Counted from the stretch's first letter, positions 43,827-53,368 are shown. The stretch is 64,000 nucleotides of DNA from an uncultured Clostridium sp. (GCA_958422185.1 CATZNW010000007.1:21598-85597), one strand, 5' to 3'. The notes: generated by a model from the sequence alone, not told the origin. Program-made: numbers and translations.

Positions 43827-45392
43827 TCAGGTCTCCTTTAATTTGTTATTTTCGTCAAATTCGTAATCCGGATCTCCGGAACGGAATTTGCGGCATATCG
43901 AGCCGCGCTTAAGCGGATTTCCCGGCATCGCGATTTTATCAGCCGCAAAACTGATGCCAAGAGGCTTATACACGCTCTTATATGCTGTATATCTTTTAAG
44001 AAACTGCTTGAAATTCCGTTTGGATCCCGGAGTCCATGCAACTTCTGAAAGAGCCTCCATCCTCGGATGCTGATGGAACTGAACTTTGCTGAATGTATCG
44101 ATCCATTCCGTCCACGTTTCACCCTCAACGCCGAGGATTGAATTATAATCATTTATACCGTATTTTTCAGGCGCAAAATTATATGTATTCGCAAGCGGAT
44201 ACTGAGCATAAGGCATATCAAAATAAAACGACTTATGATTGCTCATGATGATTTTACCGCCTGCTTGGGCAAAATGCTTTGTATTTTTATCCTGCCCGGG
44301 CAGCCACTGCTGGATGACCATGCTTCCGTCAAGGCGGTCGATTCCCTGATTGAGAACATCATTCCAAGCGATCATGTACTTGCCTTTATTTTTTAAGTAT
44401 TCGCAAAGCTCGTTCGTAAGCTTTTTCTGCAGCTCTTTTTCATTCTTAAATCCGTATTCCTTCATAGCCCTCTGGCAGTCCGGACAGGTTTTCCATTCAG
44501 AAACGTCACACTCATCCCCGCCGACATGAAAATATTCAAACGGGAAAAGGGCGCACACCTCGTCATAAACGTCATATATAAACTGAACGCTTTCCTTTTT
44601 TCCGAGACAAAGCGGGCGGTTCCAGTCCTTAATACCGTCTTTTTTAAACAGTATATCACCCATACAGCCGAAAACTTCCCTTTTCAGATTGCGGCAGGCA
44701 AGATGCGGATAAGCGGCGAGCGCAGCGGCAAAATGCGCCGGAACATCGATCTCGGGAACGATATGAATACAGCGCTCGGCAGCGTAATCCACGATCTCCC
44801 TTATCTGATCCTGCGTATAAAAATACGGACCGTAAGGGGTATTATCCGTTTTGGTACAGCCCCATCCGCCTACATGAGTAAAGCGTCGTTTCGAGCCTAT
44901 TTCGGTCAGAAGCGGATATTTTTTGATTTCTATTCTCCAGCCCTGATCGTCAGTTAAATGCCAGTGAAAAACATTCAGTTTTAAACGAAACATCTCGTCA
45001 AGCAGAGCTTTAACACTTTCCATTCCGAAAAAATGACGGCTTTCGTCAAGGTGTATTCCCCGCCAGGAAAACTGAGGCCTGTCGGATATCTCTACGAACG
45101 GGATCTCATCTTTTCCTTCGTCAAACCTGCCCAGCATACGCACGGACTGAAGAGCATAATACGCGCCGGCCTTATCAGAAGCCCTGATCTCCACACCGTT
45201 TTCAGTAACCCTCAAACGGTATTCTTCTTTCTGAAGAGCAGTATCCAAAAAAACTTTAACAGGGGAATCCGCGCCGCCCTTGGTCTTAACAAGCGGCAAA
45301 TCGATTTCCGAATACACGGCGGCGCCGTTTTGCAGCTTGAGCGTGCCCTGCAAAGTCTTTACTTCGCGCGGCATCGGTATAAGATTGATCAT
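43827..45392 (-). CDS. Beta-N-acetylhexosaminidase, GH20
   Basis: The 521-residue enzyme has an N-terminal GH20b domain (about 1-105) and the GH20 barrel beginning FSWRGIHLDESRHFFG, with HWHLTDDQGWR and the catalytic pair Asp293-Glu294 in HVGGDEC. It removes terminal GlcNAc or GalNAc by substrate-assisted catalysis. There is no signal peptide, so it probably acts on imported oligosaccharides. It is co-transcribed with the M28 peptidase, which suits processing of glycopeptides or peptidoglycan fragments. Confidence 0.94.
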   Translation of the reverse strand: MINLIPMPREVKTLQGTLKLQNGAAVYSEIDLPLVKTKGGADSPVKVFLDTALQKEEYRLRVTENGVEIRASDKAGAYYALQSVRMLGRFDEGKDEIPFVEISDRPQFSWRGIHLDESRHFFGMESVKALLDEMFRLKLNVFHWHLTDDQGWRIEIKKYPLLTEIGSKRRFTHVGGWGCTKTDNTPYGPYFYTQDQIREIVDYAAERCIHIVPEIDVPAHFAAALAAYPHLACRNLKREVFGCMGDILFKKDGIKDWNRPLCLGKKESVQFIYDVYDEVCALFPFEYFHVGGDECDVSEWKTCPDCQRAMKEYGFKNEKELQKKLTNELCEYLKNKGKYMIAWNDVLNQGIDRLDGSMVIQQWLPGQDKNTKHFAQAGGKIIMSNHKSFYFDMPYAQYPLANTYNFAPEKYGINDYNSILGVEGETWTEWIDTFSKVQFHQHPRMEALSEVAWTPGSKRNFKQFLKRYTAYKSVYKPLGISFAADKIAMPGNPLKRGSICRKFRSGDPDYEFDENNKLKET

Positions 45393-45440
45393 TTTTTTAT
45401 TTCCCTCTCTAATTTTTTTTGATTATAACACAAATCTTCA

Positions 45441-45470
45441 TTGACAACAATACTTTTAAGGTAGTAAAAT
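45441..45470 (+). promoter_or_regulatory. tRNA-Arg promoter
   Basis: TTGACA, 18 bp, TAAAAT, ending 24 bp before the tRNA. Confidence 0.65.
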
Positions 45471-45493
45471 AAAAAATAATGAAATTTAATTAT

Positions 45494-45569
45494 CTGCCCG
45501 TAGCACAATGGCTAATGCATTTGATTCCGATTCAAAAGACTGGAGGTTCGACCCCTCTCGGGCAGACCA
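45494..45569 (+). tRNA. tRNA-Arg (anticodon CCG)
   Basis: A cloverleaf forms: acceptor CTGCCCG/CGGGCAG, anticodon stem TTTGA/TCAAA with loop TTCCGAT (anticodon CCG), T arm with TTCGACC, discriminator A and encoded CCA (45567-45569). It reads the codon CGG. Confidence 0.95.
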
Positions 45570-45570
45570 A

Positions 45571-45612
45571 AGCCGCCGAAGGCAACGATTGCTTTCGGCG
45601 GCTTTCATTTTA
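45571..45612 (+). terminator. Terminator of tRNA-Arg
   Basis: A 14-bp stem with one G-U pair (45571-45584 with 45590-45603) directly after the CCA, then a T-rich tail. Confidence 0.88.
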
Positions 45613-45622
45613 AACAAGGGAA

Positions 45623-46303
45623 TCAAACAAATAACGATGATATACCTTTGCAGAGCAAAAAAACTCCTGCAGCTGTCAGGACTACCGGCACTACATAAGA
45701 AGAGATCCTGCCGAGAACCTTTTCAAGTGTTTTTATGACCTTGGTTCCCTGGAGCTTATTATATCCGAAGTAAAGCAAAATAAGCGGCAAAATATATATA
45801 AAGCAGTAAATAAGAATAAATAACAGCACTAACGGCAAAGAAAGCTTATACGTTGAAAGCATTGTAAGAAAGCCAAAATAAGGCAGCGCGCTGGTCAGTT
45901 CCACGGCACAGAACGCTGCGCCCATCACAAACAAAGATAACGGCACAAGACTTGCGGGCGTTTTAACGTTGTTTTTATCCTCAGCAGATTTGGCTCGTTT
46001 AGTTTTTATGATCATTGCGATACCTACAGCGATACAGATAACAGCAGCAGCAAGTTCAGCCCCGTAAACATAAAACGGGTATTTTACAGTGAGCGATGAA
46101 AAAAGTTTTGTGGCCCACTCGATGACACCGTAATATACCGCAAGTCCAAGAACAAAATTTGCAAGTCCGATACCCGAAATAAAAAACCATATATGTTTTT
46201 TCTTTTTAACCATTGCCTGAAGCAGCATCTGCTGCGCAATTGCGGACGGATTAAGACTATCCACCAAACTTGCCGACAAAGTAGTTCCTAAAAGTACAAG
46301 CAT
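45623..46303 (-). CDS. LysE/CcdA-superfamily membrane protein
   Basis: The 226-residue protein has about six membrane helices and begins with the DSLNPSAIAQQMLL motif typical of the LysE/CcdA/GAP-like transporters. It lacks the paired membrane cysteines of true CcdA thiol carriers, so electron transfer is unlikely. A role in export of a small molecule or metal ion is plausible. AGGAGG precedes the ATG. Its message begins with an attenuator leader, which implies control by a ligand or other signal. Confidence 0.7.
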   Translation of the reverse strand: MLVLLGTTLSASLVDSLNPSAIAQQMLLQAMVKKKKHIWFFISGIGLANFVLGLAVYYGVIEWATKLFSSLTVKYPFYVYGAELAAAVICIAVGIAMIIKTKRAKSAEDKNNVKTPASLVPLSLFVMGAAFCAVELTSALPYFGFLTMLSTYKLSLPLVLLFILIYCFIYILPLILLYFGYNKLQGTKVIKTLEKVLGRISSYVVPVVLTAAGVFLLCKGISSLFV

Positions 46304-46324
46304 AATTATAAAATTCCTCCTGAT

Positions 46325-46378
46325 AAAAAAATAAGCGCTAAGATCACACCATAAAGCCTAAGGCGTGAACTTAACGCT
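46325..46378 (-). terminator. Leader terminator (attenuator) ahead of the membrane-protein gene
   Basis: A 17-bp stem with one mismatch and two wobble pairs (46334-46350 with 46362-46378) is followed on the minus strand by a seven-T run, before the ribosome site. Read-through is therefore required for expression. Confidence 0.82.
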
Positions 46379-46380
46379 TT

Positions 46381-46421
46381 TCCGTCCGGCGACGGATACA
46401 TTACATTTACTTGTGACGCTG
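46381..46421 (-). promoter_or_regulatory. 5' part of the attenuator leader, possible sensor
   Basis: Just upstream of the leader terminator is a hairpin TCCGTC/GACGGA with a 4-nt loop (46381-46396), preceded by about 20 unpaired-looking bases. Together with the terminator it could form a small riboswitch or protein-responsive leader. I could not match it to a named class. Confidence 0.5.
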
Positions 46422-46450
46422 ATTATAACACAAGGTAAATGCATTGTCAA
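46422..46450 (-). promoter_or_regulatory. Consensus promoter of the attenuated gene
   Basis: Minus strand TTGACA, 17 bp, TATAAT. Strong initiation combined with an attenuator suggests control at elongation. Confidence 0.85.
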
Positions 46451-46616
46451 GAAGGCTTATTATAAACAACACTCGAACCAATTAGTATTTTATTTATATG
46501 AAAATATGAAGATTATTCAACTAATTTTTTCAGAAATTTTATGTTTTCTTTATTCCGGGACCCTCACGGGTTCGGCTCCTTTCGTATAATAAAAGAACAC
46601 ATACCGAACGGTATGA

Positions 46617-46646
46617 AAAATCCCCAGCCGAATGGCTGGGGATTTT
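46617..46646 (-). terminator. Terminator of tRNA-Ala
   Basis: Stem TCCCCAGCC (46621-46629) with GGCTGGGGA (46634-46642), flanked by A and T runs, downstream of the minus-strand tRNA. Confidence 0.88.
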
Positions 46647-46671
46647 GAATGGAACGCAGTCCATTCCGACG

Positions 46672-46747
46672 TGGTGGACGCGAAGGGAGTCGAACCCTCG
46701 ACCTCTGCAATGCGAATGCAGCACTCTCCCAACTGAGCTACGCGCCC
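46672..46747 (-). tRNA. tRNA-Ala (anticodon CGC)
   Basis: Minus strand cloverleaf: acceptor GGGCGCG/CGCGTCC (one G-U), anticodon stem CTGCA/TGCAG with loop TTCGCAT (anticodon CGC), T loop TTCGACT, discriminator A and encoded CCA. It reads GCG. Confidence 0.95.
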
Positions 46748-46758
46748 GTGCGCTATAT

Positions 46759-46787
46759 ATAATACAACATTTTATTTCACAAAACAA
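46759..46787 (-). promoter_or_regulatory. tRNA-Ala promoter
   Basis: Minus strand TTGTTT, 17 bp, TATTAT, just upstream of the tRNA. Confidence 0.6.
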
Positions 46788-46836
46788 GAGTAAATTTAAT
46801 TTTTATGAAAAAATGATGTTTATACGGAGCAGCAGT

Positions 46837-48989
46837 TTAAGCATCTGCGGAAGCGCCGGCTGTTTCGGGAGCGGCAACGCTGTCACAATGCGCAAGAAAA
46901 GCTTCTATATTTTTATAGTTTTCCGCCTGATTTATTAAAGTTACCGCCTGGGTATACGGCAGGATACAGCGTTTATATATACTTAGCTCTTTAAGGGCTG
47001 CACGGATTGCATGTTTGCGCCTTATCGTTTCCAAAACAGAGCCGGCTTTTAAATTTTCAGCGTTTTCAAGCCTTTTTTCATTCGGACTTTCTATTTTGCC
47101 GTGATAATACTTCTTAACAAGCCTCTGGGCGGTTTTCACAGCACGTTTCAGCTCTTTTAGATCTGCCCGGATCTCTCTACCGCACTGTGAATTTTTATCA
47201 ACGGCTTTAATTTTTAAATCGTAATCGGCGGTATTTACATTCAAGATACCGTCTTCGCCGAAAGAAACAGTGTTTTCTGCCTCACGAAGCTTTGCTTTAT
47301 ACCTTTCGGTTGAAAACTTAGTGAGTTCCTCCATAACAACAGCGCCGGCAGCGGCTTCCTTATTTTGATTTCTTATTTCGTTTCTGAGTCTTTTATTCTC
47401 GTCAAGAGCCGCCTTGCGCTCCTCTCTTTCAGAATCAGACGAATGTTTGCCGAGTTTTTAAGATGCAGTTTTTTGGGAACCGGCTGCTTTTTGCTGCCGT
47501 TTAGCTCTTCGGCAGCGCGGATGATCTGCGCACATTCTTTTAGTTCGTTTGCATCTACAGAACCGGTTCTGTAATCGTCAAGCGCAGCTCTCAGGCGGAT
47601 CACCTTCATCATACCGTAATGCTTTTCTTCAGTAAGATCATAAAAGAGAAAAGGTATACAGTTCAAAAGAGCGCCTATAATAGAGGAAATAATCAGCATC
47701 CTAAATATGTTGTTTCTTATTGCGTCATCATACAGAACATCATAATCTGTTTTCAGACCGCACATCTTGTAAAGTGCCGGCAGCACATAACCTGTTCCGA
47801 AGCCGATAACGGTGCCGATAATACCGAGCACGCCGAACATTCCGTCTATTCTTTCACCGGTTTTCCACTGGTGATAATCCTTCATATCAGCCTGGATTCC
47901 AGGGTTATAGATATTACCGAAAACATTGATAAAATTATTTACATAACAGATTATCATGATAAACCAGATATTCTGATATGAAAAATACAGCGTTGCAAGC
48001 AGGAATATATTTGCAACATTGCACCAGATAAGCAGATTTCTCTTGCCGAAACGGCGGATAAGGAACGGAGCTATCAGCATTGCCCACAATGCACCGTTGC
48101 CTATCACGGTGTTTGCCACACCGAGCCACGCCTGTTTTTCAGGCATTGCGTACACGAAGGTCCACTGAAGAATAGTGAGGTAAGCACTTTCAAGGAACCC
48201 GATCCAGGTGGCTACATTTGTTATCCAGTAATACTTATTCTTAGCAGCGCTTCTCAGAGCATCTGAAAACCGCAGGGAGCGGTTTTCGCTTTTTGAATAG
48301 ATGATTCTTTCATTGGTTTTTGCGTAAATAAAATATGTAAGGCCAAGCCCCACCAGAGTAAAAACCGGATAAATAATTCTGTAAGTACGGATATCATTCA
48401 GCCCGCCGGTAAGCGGCGCAAGCGCCGGAATGACAAGGTTTGTTATAGTAGGAGCAAAAGAGAATACGATCTGCCCCACTGACATGATATCCGTACGCTC
48501 CTCGGTATTCGGGCTCATGACCTGTATAATCAGGTTGAACGCCTCGGCTGAAACAGTTTATCAGAAGAAAACAGAGCTCTACGGCTATAACCTTTTCGTT
48601 ATAAGCCATCCGTTCGTAAGGCAGCCAAACAAAAAGTATGGAAGCCTAGACGGTGGGAAGACCCATCCATTTAAGCCAAGGGCGGAACTTGCCGTATTTT
48701 GATTTTGAGTTATCAAACAGATAGGAACGGACAGCCGTTACTCCGAATCCGAAAACACTTGCAATAATATACATAGTCTGCAAATGGACGGGATCGATAC
48801 CGAGAGCGGAGCCGACAAGGAAATTACTTGCGGAAAGCGCTATCGCTGACGCAAGTGTAGTTGCAAAATGGACCCCATTCCGCCTACTCCGTAAGCAGCG
48901 ATCTCCTTAAACGGAACATATCTTCCCGGTGCAGGATTGTTCCAGTATTTCTTCACATTGCCAATAAAATTTTTTGCTTTTGAGCTCAA
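46837..48989 (-). pseudogene. Broken GPH-family sugar symporter with long C-terminal tail
   Basis: A TTG at 48989 with GGAGGGG upstream starts NFIGNVKKYWNNPAPGRYVPFKEIAAYGVGGMG, homologous to the intact symporter at 1303-2772. Four lesions then break it: a frameshift near 48870, an in-frame TAG near 48643 (after GLPTV), a frameshift near 48550, and a 1-bp loss in an A run near 47463. Joining frames restores the loop KYGKFRPWLKWMG, membrane helices and a charged tail. The open frames 47373-48518 (381 codons) and 46837-47334 (165 codons) are fragments, not separate genes. The tail of about 200 residues is not present in the intact paralogue. Confidence 0.85.
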
Positions 48990-49058
48990 CGCTGCCCCTC
49001 CGATCCGTAAAAAACTGTTGATACAAAAAGCGCGCGATAAACGAACTGCAGCGCTTTC

Positions 49059-49955
49059 TTAAAACTGTTTTTTGTTTACGGCAATAAAAGTCATTCGGTC
49101 TCTCTCATCCTGAGTGCCGTGACGCCGTCCGTGACCGCCGTGATCAGAAGTTATTATATAGAGCCAGTCTTCATGATCAAACTCCGGCCTGGATTCAATA
49201 TGTTCAATAAGTTCAAAGGCATATCTGTCTGCATTTGTAATGCCGGTAACATAACGGTAATTATCAGGTCCAAAACCTTTAGAATGACCGTTGCAATCCG
49301 GGAACTCATTTATTGCGAAGATAATATCCGTGCCGCCGTCTACCGCACTTAATACAGTATTCTGAAGCTGAATCTCATCATTGACTCTGATAAAATCAAG
49401 CGGCAGATTCTTTTCCTTTGCTGTTTTGATCTCTTCTTTGTATGTTATGGTGAAATGATCCTGCCATATTGAAGCGAAAAGACATCTTTTGCCTTTTTCG
49501 GCGAACTGCATAAGGACCGTAGGAGCGCTTTTTTTCTTTGTAACATGCTTCTGTACGCCGTTTTCCATTCCCCATTTGCCTGTCAGGACCGACGCCCAAC
49601 CCTGTGCGGTGCTTGTTTCCTGAAGCGTTTCAGGCATGCTTTTATCGCCGCCGGCATAACTTAAAAACAGACCACCGCGTTCTTTAAGGCACGTTACCGC
49701 GCTGTAAGCGCTTCGAAGATTATGGCCTGCAATTTCATCATCCATACTGGGAACGAGATAGAACATGGAATCTGCTCTTGCGCCGTCAAGGCCGTAAATG
49801 AGCACTTTTTTATTTTTTTCCGATTTGCTTTCAAGGTGTTTTTTCACAATTTCACACACCACGGTCTGAGGATAGGCGTGTGAAGTGCTGTTGTCAAACA
49901 CTGCACTTCTGTCCAGCAGGCGGAGATATTTTTTTGAACTGTTTTCAAAAAGCAT
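49059..49955 (-). CDS. Alkaline-phosphatase-superfamily hydrolase
   Basis: The 298-residue protein has YGLDGARADS (about 54-63), a nucleophile region STAQGWASVLTGKWG, and the metal-binding SDHGGHGRRHGTQ near the end: the core of the phosphodiesterase/sulfatase superfamily. It lacks the Cys/Ser-X-Pro-X-Arg motif needed for formylglycine, so it is more likely a phosphatase, phosphodiesterase or phosphoglycerate-mutase-like enzyme than a sulfatase. No signal peptide. GAGGG precedes the ATG. It diverges from an MFS transporter gene. Confidence 0.8.
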   Translation of the reverse strand: MLFENSSKKYLRLLDRSAVFDNSTSHAYPQTVVCEIVKKHLESKSEKNKKVLIYGLDGARADSMFYLVPSMDDEIAGHNLRSAYSAVTCLKERGGLFLSYAGGDKSMPETLQETSTAQGWASVLTGKWGMENGVQKHVTKKKSAPTVLMQFAEKGKRCLFASIWQDHFTITYKEEIKTAKEKNLPLDFIRVNDEIQLQNTVLSAVDGGTDIIFAINEFPDCNGHSKGFGPDNYRYVTGITNADRYAFELIEHIESRPEFDHEDWLYIITSDHGGHGRRHGTQDERDRMTFIAVNKKQF

Positions 49956-50095
49956 AATTATTCCCTCTCTGAGCGGGCGGTATGGATTCGGACACAGTCT
50001 GCTTACCGCCTGCGCAAATAATTTTCTTTTATTTTCCTACAATTTGTATTATAATGAAAAAGGCCTCTCAAATCAATAGTGAAAGCGGAGGATAT

Positions 50096-51349
50096 ATGAG
50101 AAAAAGGAACTTCGGATACCAAAATGCGTTCTGCGCAAAGCTTTTTACGCTTTGCTGGATCGCTTATTTTTCCACATACTTATGCAGGCTGAATTTTTCT
50201 GCAGTTATGCCGGAACTGCTGGAGAGCGGCTCATTTTCGCAGAGCGAAACGGCGGCGGTTTCTTCGGCCTTTTTTATCTGTTACGGTGCAGGGCAGCTTT
50301 TCAGCGGCGTACTTGGAGACAGAGTGTCTGCAAGGCTGCTTATATTTGCCGGCGTTCTTTTTTCCGGGCTGACAAATATTTTCATTTTTCTTTTCAGCGG
50401 CTCCTATTTTGCACTTATTGTCTTGTGGGCTCTTAACGGAATAGCGCAGGCCCTTGTGTGGGCTCCGATACTCAAACTTGCGGGCGATTATTACAGCGAG
50501 GGCGACAAGCTGAAATTCGGAGTTGATATTTCCACTACCGTTCCTCTGGGTACGCTTGCAAGCTACGGCGTGAGTCTTGTGACTTTACTGTTTGCAGAGT
50601 GGAAATACGTTTTCCTTGTATGCGGAGTGTTAGTTATAGCGGCCGCGGTTTACTGGATCCTTGGCACTTCCGGGCTGAAAGATGCGCCCAAAGCAGCGGG
50701 CAGCAACCGTTCCGGCGAATCAGCAGAACGCGGCGCCGTACCGACAGGAAGACTGATAAAAACGATTTTCGTAAGCAGCACGGCCGCACTGATGATCCCC
50801 GTTGCGTTTCAGGGAACGCTTAAAGACAGCGTTACCCAGTGGATCCCGACTTTTCTTGAAAGCGAATACGATATGGGCACAAGCCTTTCCCTTTTGCTTA
50901 CGATGCTTTTGCCGATCGTCAATGTGACCGGCGCTTATCTTGCAAAATCGCTCAATAAAAGGCTCAAAAATGAGCTTGCTACATCTGCTGCTTTTTTCGG
51001 CATTGCCGCGGCGTTTCTGCTAATCCTGATGACTATCGGATCAAAAAGCGCACTGCTTTCGCTCATATGCATGGCAGGCATAACAAACTCCATGTTTGCC
51101 ATAAACGTTATGCTGATCACAATGGTTCCGCTGCATTTTTCAAAGATGGGCAGGACCGGCACTGTGGGCGGACTGCTGAACGCTGTTGCCTACATAGGCT
51201 GCGGACTTCTTAACATCGGCGCAGGCGCCATACTGGAAACGAGTGAGGGCTGGAACGCACTGTTTGTAATGTGGCTTGCGCTTGCAGTCAGTGCGGCAGC
51301 AATCACGATGATCTGCGTGAAGCCATGGAAAAACTTCACAGGCCGGTAA
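50096..51349 (+). CDS. MFS transporter, OPA/GlpT-like
   Basis: The 417-residue protein has about twelve membrane segments and an N-terminus (CWIAYFSTYLCRLNFSAVMPE) resembling organophosphate:phosphate antiporters such as GlpT and UhpT, with a GDRVSARLL loop. I chose ATG 50096, which has GGAGG 5 bp upstream; a TATAAT at 50050-50055 would place transcription start after the earlier in-frame codons. It is followed 50 bp later by a metallophosphoesterase gene, consistent with uptake of phosphate esters. Confidence 0.85.
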   Translation: MRKRNFGYQNAFCAKLFTLCWIAYFSTYLCRLNFSAVMPELLESGSFSQSETAAVSSAFFICYGAGQLFSGVLGDRVSARLLIFAGVLFSGLTNIFIFLFSGSYFALIVLWALNGIAQALVWAPILKLAGDYYSEGDKLKFGVDISTTVPLGTLASYGVSLVTLLFAEWKYVFLVCGVLVIAAAVYWILGTSGLKDAPKAAGSNRSGESAERGAVPTGRLIKTIFVSSTAALMIPVAFQGTLKDSVTQWIPTFLESEYDMGTSLSLLLTMLLPIVNVTGAYLAKSLNKRLKNELATSAAFFGIAAAFLLILMTIGSKSALLSLICMAGITNSMFAINVMLITMVPLHFSKMGRTGTVGGLLNAVAYIGCGLLNIGAGAILETSEGWNALFVMWLALAVSAAAITMICVKPWKNFTGR

Positions 51350-51399
51350 TGTAATACAGATCTTCATTAAACTGCATTTTTCAGATACGGAGGAAAAAT

Positions 51400-52494
51400 A
51401 TGAAACTGGATTTTAAAAACGAAGAATTCAAGATCATGCAGATCGCAGATACGCAGGAAGGTTCAAAAGTAAGTCCGGACACGCTTAATCTGATCAATAC
51501 GGCGATCGACCGCGAAAAGCCGGATCTTATAGTTTATTCGGGGGATCAGATATGGGGCAAGACCAGCTTCAACGGCAATGCCGAAAAGGTGGAGCGCGTG
51601 CTGCGCGAACTGACCCGCCCCGCCGTTTCAAGAAAGATACCGTTTGCAGTCTGTTTTGGAAATCACGACAGACAGGTGGGACTTTCAAACAAAGAACAGT
51701 TTGAAATATATAAAAAGATAGACTGCTTTATCGGTGAGGACACACCTGGGATAGACGGCTGCGCAAACCAGGTCATTGAGATCTCGGATCAGAGCGGACC
51801 GAAATTCCTGCTGTATCTTATAGACAGCCACTCAAGTCTTAAAATCGGGTATGACAATGTGCATAAAAACCAGATTGAATGGTATAAAAGCGTTAGGGAC
51901 AGCTATGAGAAAAAGCTGGGACATGTTGTGCCGTCCATAGTGATCCAGCATATTCCTGTGCCGGAGATCATGGAGCTTTTGATCGAAGTAAAAAAGAACG
52001 TTAAGGGTGCCCAGCAGGGATTCAGAAACCATGCCGGAAAATGGTATATACTGAACCGGGATAAGGTCAACAAAAAAGCGTTTATGAAAGAATCACCGGC
52101 TGATCCTATGGAAAACAGCGGCGAGTTTGACGCCATGGCTGAAAAAGGCGACGTTAAAGGCATATATTTCGGTCATGATCACAACAATTCATTTAACGGT
52201 GAAGTACGCGGAATAGATCTTGGATACACACAGGGCGCCGGATTTCATGTTTACGGTCCGGGCCTTGACCGCGGCGTGCGCATGATAAACCTGAAAAAAG
52301 ACGGAACTTATAATACATATGATCTAAGATACCGCGATATCATAGGCAAGAACGTTAAGGAAAAGCTGCATTTCGGCATTTTGCAGATCATGCCCACCAA
52401 TATGTTCGACGCCGTGAGCAGAGGCGTAAAAATAGTTGCCGTAATCGCAGCGCTTGCAATCGTTATTGCCCTGCTGAAACACTTTTTAGGATAA
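51400..52494 (+). CDS. Metallophosphoesterase with C-terminal membrane anchor
   Basis: The 364-residue protein has the calcineurin-like blocks IADTQEG, YSGDQIWG, CFGNHDRQ, IQHIPVPE and FGHDHNNSF in order, so all metal ligands appear present. Residues about 341-361 form one C-terminal membrane helix, which would hold the enzyme at the membrane. There is no signal peptide, so the catalytic domain is probably cytoplasmic. It likely hydrolyses phosphate esters supplied by the upstream MFS transporter. Confidence 0.88.
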   Translation: MKLDFKNEEFKIMQIADTQEGSKVSPDTLNLINTAIDREKPDLIVYSGDQIWGKTSFNGNAEKVERVLRELTRPAVSRKIPFAVCFGNHDRQVGLSNKEQFEIYKKIDCFIGEDTPGIDGCANQVIEISDQSGPKFLLYLIDSHSSLKIGYDNVHKNQIEWYKSVRDSYEKKLGHVVPSIVIQHIPVPEIMELLIEVKKNVKGAQQGFRNHAGKWYILNRDKVNKKAFMKESPADPMENSGEFDAMAEKGDVKGIYFGHDHNNSFNGEVRGIDLGYTQGAGFHVYGPGLDRGVRMINLKKDGTYNTYDLRYRDIIGKNVKEKLHFGILQIMPTNMFDAVSRGVKIVAVIAALAIVIALLKHFLG

Positions 52495-52522
52495 TTATTC
52501 AATATAAATATCCTGCTTTTTT
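52488..52522 (+). terminator. Weak terminator overlapping the phosphoesterase stop
   Basis: AGGATA (52488-52493) pairs with TATCCT (52509-52514), followed by GC and six T's. The 6-bp stem is short, so termination may be partial. Confidence 0.5.
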
Positions 52523-52554
52523 AGCAAAAAACCAGAATAAACCGAAACGGAAAT

Positions 52555-52584
52555 TTGACATTTACAGCGTTACGGCGTTATGCT
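52555..52584 (+). promoter_or_regulatory. Promoter of the second AraC-type regulator gene
   Basis: TTGACA (52555-52560), 18 bp, TATGCT (52579-52584); start near 52591. Confidence 0.55.
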
Positions 52585-52603
52585 GAAAACGGGAGTGACG
52601 ATT

Positions 52604-53368
52604 ATGAAATATGACGAGCTTCTGAGCATAAATTTCGTTTCAGACGAACTTGCCGGCGCATTAAACAGTAACGGAAATACTGCCGGCCATACGCCTTACC
52701 GCGATGAAATACGTCTGTTTTCCTGCATTGAGCAGGGCGATGTCAGCAGACTTATAGATGAGATCAAGCGCCATACTGACGGTGGGATTTTTGTTGGCAC
52801 AATGAGTGAAAACAGCCTTATGCAAAGAAAATACATGGCTGTCAGCAGCATTACGCTTGCAACAAGATATGCGATCCAGGGCGGACTGAGCGAGGAAGAA
52901 GCCTACTCGTTTTCAGACAGATTCATCAATACGATAGATGCTCTTGAAAATGACGCAGAGGTAATGGGATGCCTTTTAAAAAACATTTATGAACTGACCG
53001 GAAATGTTGCGAATGCAAGGAAAAAAATGAGATTTTCACCGCATGTAAGAAAGTGCGTGGCTTATATCAACAGAAATATAGGCCGAAAAATAACCGTTAG
53101 CGCGATTGCCGCGGAGCTTGGACTTTCGGCCGATTACATATCGCACCTGTTTAAAAAGGAAACAGGAACGGCACTGGGCGCATATATTTTGAAGCGCCGT
53201 CTTGAAACAGCACGCACACTGCTGTGGGAGGGCGCAAGCATTTCAGATGTGTGCAACACAATGCGCTTTTGTTCAAAATCCTATTTTACGGCTGTGTTCA
53301 AAAAAGAATACGGCATGACTCCCGGCGAATTTGCCGCGGCTGTAAAGCCGAAAGACAAAAGATCATAA
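52604..53368 (+). CDS. AraC-family transcriptional regulator
   Basis: The C-terminal 100 residues are the AraC/XylS double helix-turn-helix (ITVSAIAAELGLSADYISHLFKKETG and SKSYFTAVFKKEYGMTPGEF). The N-terminal 150 residues are helical and not cupin-like, unlike the regulator at 33365. I chose ATG 52604, which follows GGGAG; the frame extends to 52580. It lies between the MFS-phosphoesterase pair and a radical-SAM maturase, and may control either. Confidence 0.88.
   Translation: MKYDELLSINFVSDELAGALNSNGNTAGHTPYRDEIRLFSCIEQGDVSRLIDEIKRHTDGGIFVGTMSENSLMQRKYMAVSSITLATRYAIQGGLSEEEAYSFSDRFINTIDALENDAEVMGCLLKNIYELTGNVANARKKMRFSPHVRKCVAYINRNIGRKITVSAIAAELGLSADYISHLFKKETGTALGAYILKRRLETARTLLWEGASISDVCNTMRFCSKSYFTAVFKKEYGMTPGEFAAAVKPKDKRS

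Noticed and set aside
46325..46421. Assignment of the leader to the Mn2+ (yybP-ykoY), fluoride, guanidine or NiCo riboswitch classes
   Set aside because: I could not find the conserved core of any of these in the leader, so I leave the class open.
46539..46787. Minus-strand frame across tRNA-Ala reading ERSRTREGPG
   Set aside because: It covers the tRNA and its terminator and has no ribosome site, so it is a chance frame.
46837..47334. 165-codon open frame that could be called a separate hypothetical gene
   Set aside because: It has no ribosome site, and extending the frame upstream joins it to the broken GPH transporter after a 1-bp A-run deletion. I treat it as the tail of the pseudogene.
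49059..49955. Sulfatase annotation for the alkaline-phosphatase-superfamily gene
   Set aside because: The formylglycine motif Cys/Ser-X-Pro-X-Arg is absent; the equivalent stretch is STAQGW.
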